From: an uncultured Oxalobacteraceae bacterium
GTDB taxonomy: Bacteria; Pseudomonadota; Gammaproteobacteria; Burkholderiales; Burkholderiaceae
Assembly: GCA_946478765.1 (NCBI GenBank)
Contig: CAMLDH010000126.1
Location: 1 to 9,534, forward strand
DNA length: 9,534 bases
Direction: 5' to 3'
Under the pieces are notes generated by a model, which was given only the letters and a program-made list of their open reading frames with translations, was not told the origin of the DNA and did no database searches. The translations under genes were made by a program, and so were the position numbers. Every line of letters begins with the position of its first letter. Position 1 is the stretch's first letter. Positions 6,615 through 9,534 of the stretch are shown piece by piece.

Positions 6615-7901
6615 ATGAAATCCACCGATCAAGAATGTCGATGCTCCGAAAAAATACTCTTGATCGGCCTGCATGCAGCGGGCAGTGGACTGACAGGGGT
6701 TGGTATGAGCCTGGCCAGCGCGCTGGCCCAAAGCTGGGAAGTCGGCTATGCGGGAATCGAACCGACAGACATGCGGCAGCGCTACAAGGGGCTCCCTCCG
6801 ATAAAGTACACGACAACCCTTTCTGCACGCGGGCCACGTTTCGCCGTAAATCAAGCTGAACTCGACGCCGTCGTGGAATCGTTCCAACCTACGTGGATAT
6901 TGGTGATCGGATCTTTGTACCTAATACGCCCCCTGCTGCAACAGCTGCAGCCTCAGCGTCTGGCGCGACGGTTAGCATTTTATGCGTCCATCGAAGCCGA
7001 GTTGACAGACTCGAATGCGCTCGGTGTCTTTCATGACTGCGATCTAATCCTGACCTACAACGCCTTCGCATGTGACTCGGTCAGGAAATTGTCGGCGCAA
7101 AGTCCGCAAGCAGCAATGCTCCCGCCCGTCGTTGCAGTCGGACATGGCATTACCAAGCGCCAGCAGTTCTTCCCGATTACCGAGCCGAACAAGCAAGCAG
7201 GGGAACAAAAAGCGATACGTAGCGCGGTCTTTGGGCAATTAACTAACTTTCGCGCATCGTCATTCGTGATACTCAATGCCAACCGCGCCTACTATCGCAA
7301 GCGGCTCGATTTCTCCGTGGCAGGATTTTCGGAATTCCTGCAGCGGACGGACGCCGACGCCTACCTCTACCTGCATGCGCTGTACTTAGCAGAACCGGAA
7401 CGAGACGCGATCGTTGCACAATGCAACAAGTTGGGGATCGCTAACCGCGTGCATGTAATCCCACGAGCCGAGTCCAACAATCCGAGATCCCTGAGTGATC
7501 TGAATCTGTTGTATAACGCAGCGGATGTTGGGCTCAATACGGCGATGGGGGAAGGGTTTGGCCTGGTGAGTTTTGAACATGCACTTACCGGAAGGCCTCA
7601 AATCGTTCCGGACCATACGGGCCTCCACGAGACCTGGTATGGGGCCGCTGAGATGGTACCTGCTACCGAAAGGCAGCCCGTCTTCTATGAATATGGCGAC
7701 ATGTTTAAGGTCAGCACATCGGGCGTAGCCGAAGCCTTGTTGCCACTGTATTGCGACCACGACTATTGGCGTCGTTCGGGCATGGCGGCGGCGGCACGTG
7801 CGCATGCCGATGCCTTCTCGTGGAACAACGTATCGGATCGCATCATCGATGCCATGTGGCGAAACTCGAATAATCGGCTAATTTGCGCGAATAATCGCTA
7901 A
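6615..7901 (+). CDS. GT-B fold glycosyltransferase (GT4/GT1-like)
   Basis: The 428-residue product has the two-domain layout of GT-B enzymes that use nucleotide-sugar donors. The N-terminal acceptor lobe has KILLIGLHAAGSGLTGVGMS at 13-32 with the glycine-rich loop. The C-terminal donor lobe begins about 216 with FVILNANRAYYRKRLD, where R224 and K229/R230 fit the donor-phosphate contacts of GT4 enzymes. It continues with LYLHALY, LNLLYNAADVGLNTAMGEGF and VSFEHA. E313 and E321 form the E-x7-E motif. There is no signal peptide or membrane helix, so it acts in the cytoplasm. I chose the ATG at 6615, preceded by GGGGA at 6602-6606, over an in-frame TTG at 6600 that overlaps the previous stop. It is probably coupled to the upstream gene. 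Its acceptor is unknown; it could be that neighbour or a surface glycan. The last residues lie in a small duplication next to an IS end, so the C-terminus may be altered. Confidence 0.9.
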   Translation: MKSTDQECRCSEKILLIGLHAAGSGLTGVGMSLASALAQSWEVGYAGIEPTDMRQRYKGLPPIKYTTTLSARGPRFAVNQAELDAVVESFQPTWILVIGSLYLIRPLLQQLQPQRLARRLAFYASIEAELTDSNALGVFHDCDLILTYNAFACDSVRKLSAQSPQAAMLPPVVAVGHGITKRQQFFPITEPNKQAGEQKAIRSAVFGQLTNFRASSFVILNANRAYYRKRLDFSVAGFSEFLQRTDADAYLYLHALYLAEPERDAIVAQCNKLGIANRVHVIPRAESNNPRSLSDLNLLYNAADVGLNTAMGEGFGLVSFEHALTGRPQIVPDHTGLHETWYGAAEMVPATERQPVFYEYGDMFKVSTSGVAEALLPLYCDHDYWRRSGMAAAARAHADAFSWNNVSDRIIDAMWRNSNNRLICANNR

Positions 7902-7902
7902 T
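7867..7902 (+). repeat. Short imperfect direct repeat at the glycosyltransferase 3' end
   Basis: CGAATAATCGGCTAAT (7867-7882) recurs as CGAATAATCGCTAAT (7888-7902), differing by one G, with five bases between. The second copy supplies the TAA stop. Without the extra G, the first copy would have stopped the gene 21 bases earlier, after NSNNR. This suggests a small duplication or slippage event. Confidence 0.7.
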
Positions 7903-7911
7903 GGATGATGA

Positions 7912-8825
7912 TGAGCTTCCCCCGAAATTTAGTCTGCCACAGGTGACATAAAATTACCGTTACCGTGGATAGATTGGAAATGAAGAAAACTGGCCGTCAA
8001 ACGCGTGACAGATGGCGAAGCGATAGGCGTCGTGGTCAGGGAGCTGGGCCTCGCCGACCAGACATTGCGCAACTGGATCAAGGCAGCCCAAGAAGGTAAG
8101 CTCAAAGGCGCCGGCAACAAGACGGTCACGCCGGAACAGATGGAATTGTCCAGACTGCGGGCCGAGAATGCGCGGTTAAAGCGGGAGAACGAGATCATAA
8201 AAAAAGCGTCCATGCATGCATGAACCGTACTTCGCGAAAGATGCACTGTGAAGTACGCGTGGATCGCTGCCCAGGGTAAAACCTTTGCGCTGGTCGAAAT
8301 GTGCACAGTGCTTGACGTGAGCATCAGCGGCTACCGGGCATGGAAGCGCGGCGAAACAAAGGATCGCAAACGATTGACGGATAGCCAAATGCTGGCGGTG
8401 ATCCGGGCGATCCATGCCGAACTCAAAGGCGCCTATGGCAGTCCCCGCATGGTCCGTGAATTGCGGTGTAGAGGATTTGCAGCCGCCAAGGAGCGCGTGG
8501 AGCGGCTCATGCGTGAGAACGACATTCGTTCCCGCCACAAGCGGCGCTACCAGGTCACCACGGACTCGAAGCACGGTCTGCCCGTGGCTGCAAATCTGCT
8601 TGAGCGAAATTTCACGCCGGCCGCCCCCAATCAAGTGTGGACGTCGGATATCACCTACCTGTGGACGGAGGAAGGCTGGCTGTACCTGGCCATCGTGTTG
8701 GATCTGTTTAACCGCGAGGTGATCGGCTGGTCTCTCAAGCCACGCATGACGACCGACATCGTGATCAATGCATTGACGATGGCATGGCTTCGCCGGCGAC
8801 CGGAAGCAGGCCTCATGCATCATTC
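7912..8825 (+). mobile_element. IS3-family element, copy 1: decayed and interrupted
   Basis: The left end is TGAGCTTCCCCCGAAATTT (7912-7930), aligned base for base with the left end of copy 2 at 8826 (TGACCTTCCCCCGAAATTT). It carries remnants of orfA and orfB in the usual IS3 order. The orfA start lies 68 bases from the left end in both copies. Copy 1 then lacks 35 bases in orfA and has 13 extra bases between the slippery A-run and orfB. Copy 2 interrupts it inside orfB at 8826; its right end, if kept, would lie beyond the window. It cannot make its own fused transposase. The element begins 10 bases after the glycosyltransferase stop. Confidence 0.88.
7980..8223 (+). pseudogene. IS3-family orfA remnant (copy 1), frameshifted
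   Basis: Compared with orfA of copy 2, the sequence after ATGAAGAAA (7980-7988) jumps 35 bases, deleting the start of the helix-turn-helix and shifting the frame. From about 7990 the correct frame resumes without its start: VKRVTDGEAIGVVVRELGLA, then QTLRNWIKAAQEGKLKGAG, then the leucine-rich RLRAENARLKRENEIIKK. A GTG at 8005 could restart a 72-residue fragment lacking part of the DNA-binding domain. The end also differs: after the A7 run (8199-8205) the copy reads ASMHA and stops at 8221-8223, where copy 2 reads AAAYFARDVL. It is probably non-functional, although a truncated protein could compete with intact OrfA for IS ends. Confidence 0.85.
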
Positions 8826-8865
8826 TGACCTTCCCCCGAAATTTCGTCTTCCAGAGGTGACGTAA
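8248..8865 (+). pseudogene. IS3-family transposase orfB (copy 1), truncated by insertion of copy 2
   Basis: From the GTG at 8248, 193-194 residues are genuine IS3-type OrfB: an HTH_21-like region (LKGAYGSPRMVRELR at 59-73, RHKRRY at 96-101), then the start of the rve integrase core with WTSDITYLW, giving the first catalytic Asp (D134). The frame reaches MHHSD, where the second catalytic Asp sits (D194), and at 8826 runs into the left end of copy 2, adding LPPKFRLPEVT before a stop at 8863-8865. The DDE Glu and the rest of the core are missing, so it is inactive. The 13 extra bases upstream also mean that a -1 slip from orfA would end at a TAA at 8277-8279 instead of joining this frame. It is roughly 79% identical by eye to orfB of copy 2 over the shared 117 residues. 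Confidence 0.9.
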
Positions 8866-8893
8866 AATTGACGTTACTGTGGAAGGCAATGAA

Positions 8894-9187
8894 ATGAAGA
8901 AAATACCGAAGCAAGCATACACGGCAGAGTTCAAGGAACTGGCGGTGAAACGCGTCACGGATGGGCAATCGATCGTGACAGCGGCTAAAAGTCTGGGGCT
9001 CAATGACCAGACCTTGCGCAATTGGGTCAAGGCAGCTGCGGAAGGCAAACTCAAAGGCGCTGGCAGCAAGGTCGTCACGCCGGAGCAGATGGAGTTATCC
9101 ATGCTGCGAGCAGAGAATGTTCGCCTGAAGCGGGAGAACGAAATCATAAAAAAAGCAGCGGCGTACTTCGCGAGGGATGTTCTGTGA
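8894..9187 (+). CDS. IS3-family transposase OrfA (copy 2)
   Basis: The 97-residue protein starts MKKIPKQAYTAEFKELAVKR. It has an HTH_Tnp_1-type helix-turn-helix over about residues 8-55 (AAKSLGLNDQTLRNWVKAA) and a leucine-zipper-like tail (LSMLRAENVRLKRENEIIKK) used for OrfA multimerisation. GGAAGG at 8881-8886 lies seven bases before the ATG at 8894 and decides the start; the frame is open a few codons further to a GTG at 8879. It binds the element ends and, fused to OrfB by -1 frameshifting, forms the transposase. Its stop TGA overlaps the GTG start of orfB (GTGA, 9184-9187). Confidence 0.93.
   Translation: MKKIPKQAYTAEFKELAVKRVTDGQSIVTAAKSLGLNDQTLRNWVKAAAEGKLKGAGSKVVTPEQMELSMLRAENVRLKRENEIIKKAAAYFARDVL
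9148..9155 (+). promoter_or_regulatory. Programmed -1 frameshift site (A7G) between orfA and orfB of copy 2
   Basis: Seven A residues followed by G lie in the orfA codons ATA AAA AAA GCA. After a -1 slip the reading AGC AGC GGC GTA continues without a stop into the orfB frame at 9184. This is the standard IS3-family route to the OrfAB transposase. Copy 1 keeps the same A7G run (8199-8206), but its fused frame is broken. Confidence 0.8.
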
Positions 9188-9534
9188 GGTACGCCTGGAT
9201 TGACATGCATGGCAAGGCGTTTGCGCTCAACGAACTGTGCGAAGTACTCGATGTGAGCATCAGCGGCTACCGGGCGTGGAAGCGTGGCGGTACGCCGGAT
9301 CGCAGGCGGCTGACGGATGTACAAGTGCTGGCAGTGATTGGCGCCATCCATGTCGAACTCAAAGGCGCTTATGGCAGTCCGCGCATGGTGCGGGAGCTGC
9401 GGCTGCGCGGCTTCACAGCCGGCAAGGCGCGTGTCGAGCGGCTCATGCGCGAGAACGGCATTCGGGCGCGCCACAAGCGGCGCTACAAGCTCACCACGGA
9501 CTCGAAGCATGGCTTGCCGGTGGCGGCGAATCTG
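9184..9534 (+). CDS. IS3-family transposase OrfB (copy 2), N-terminal part
   Basis: 117 codons are visible from the GTG at 9184, uninterrupted to the window edge. The product begins VRYAWIDMHGKAFALNELCE and includes LKGAYGSPRMVRELRLRGF and RHKRRYKLTTDSKHGLPVAA, the HTH_21-like N-terminal region of IS3 OrfB. The rve catalytic domain with its DDE triad would follow outside the window. It differs from the copy 1 protein at about 24 of 117 positions. Expression is probably mainly as the OrfAB fusion through the A7G site; the GTGA overlap would also allow restart as OrfB alone. Confidence 0.92.
   Translation, partial: MRYAWIDMHGKAFALNELCEVLDVSISGYRAWKRGGTPDRRRLTDVQVLAVIGAIHVELKGAYGSPRMVRELRLRGFTAGKARVERLMRENGIRARHKRRYKLTTDSKHGLPVAANL

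Larger units (their letters stand above)
8826..9534 (+). mobile_element. IS3-family element, copy 2: apparently intact but cut by the window edge
   Basis: The left end TGACCTTCCCCCGAAATTT begins at 8826 inside orfB of copy 1. It carries a complete orfA, an A7G slippery site, and an orfB that stays open to the window end. Reading frames and spacing all agree with a working IS3-group element. A full element of this type is about 1.2-1.3 kb, so some 500-600 bases, the right inverted repeat and the target duplication lie outside. The two copies are related but distinct, so this looks like a later arrival rather than a tandem duplication. Confidence 0.88.

Noticed and set aside
7912..8844. A CRISPR array or tandem repeat based on the repeated CTTCCCCCGAAATTT
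   Set aside because: There are only two copies about 914 bases apart, each followed by transposase genes; they are the left ends of two IS elements.
8176..9510. A 444-codon open frame on the minus strand across both IS copies
   Set aside because: It is antisense to well-supported orfA and orfB genes in both copies, crosses the insertion junction, and its protein shows repeated sequence because the two copies are similar.

Overview
The window looks like a piece of a betaproteobacterial chromosome, probably of the Oxalobacteraceae/Burkholderiales kind. That placement rests on the envelope-signalling gene set on the left, the GC-rich codon use there, and the IS3-type elements on the right. It is an inference; nothing in the window fixes the genus.

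Left part (1-3839, all minus strand). A compact four-gene unit reads from right to left: a NarL/LuxR-type response regulator, a TonB-dependent outer-membrane receptor, a periplasmic ABC_sub_bind-type binding protein, and the start of a membrane sensor kinase that leaves the window. The regulator and receptor genes overlap by 19 bases and the binding-protein and kinase genes by 4. The set is best read as one trans-envelope sensing system: ligand enters through the receptor, the periplasmic protein binds it, the kinase reads that state, and the regulator answers.

Middle part (3840-7901, plus strand). Base composition drops, by eye from about 60% or more GC to nearer 50%, and the genes become accessory in character. 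First comes a protein with an 80-odd residue N-terminal extension, one membrane/signal segment and an exported six-cysteine domain. I read that domain as a bacterial RNase A-like domain of the CdiA-CT type. Next is a 483-residue, mostly helical protein of unknown function with a long amphipathic, coiled-coil-like stretch. Four bases later comes a GT-B glycosyltransferase with a clear E-x7-E motif. The three may form an undescribed secreted-effector and glycosylation cassette; the joint function is inferred.

Right part (7912-9534, plus strand). Two related but non-identical IS3-family elements are nested. The older copy starts 10 bases after the glycosyltransferase stop codon. It has an inactivating 35-base deletion in orfA and 13 extra bases beyond its slippery site. 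The younger copy interrupts its orfB at the second catalytic Asp of the DDE triad. The younger copy looks intact as far as it goes, with orfA, an A7G frameshift site and orfB, but it runs off the window.
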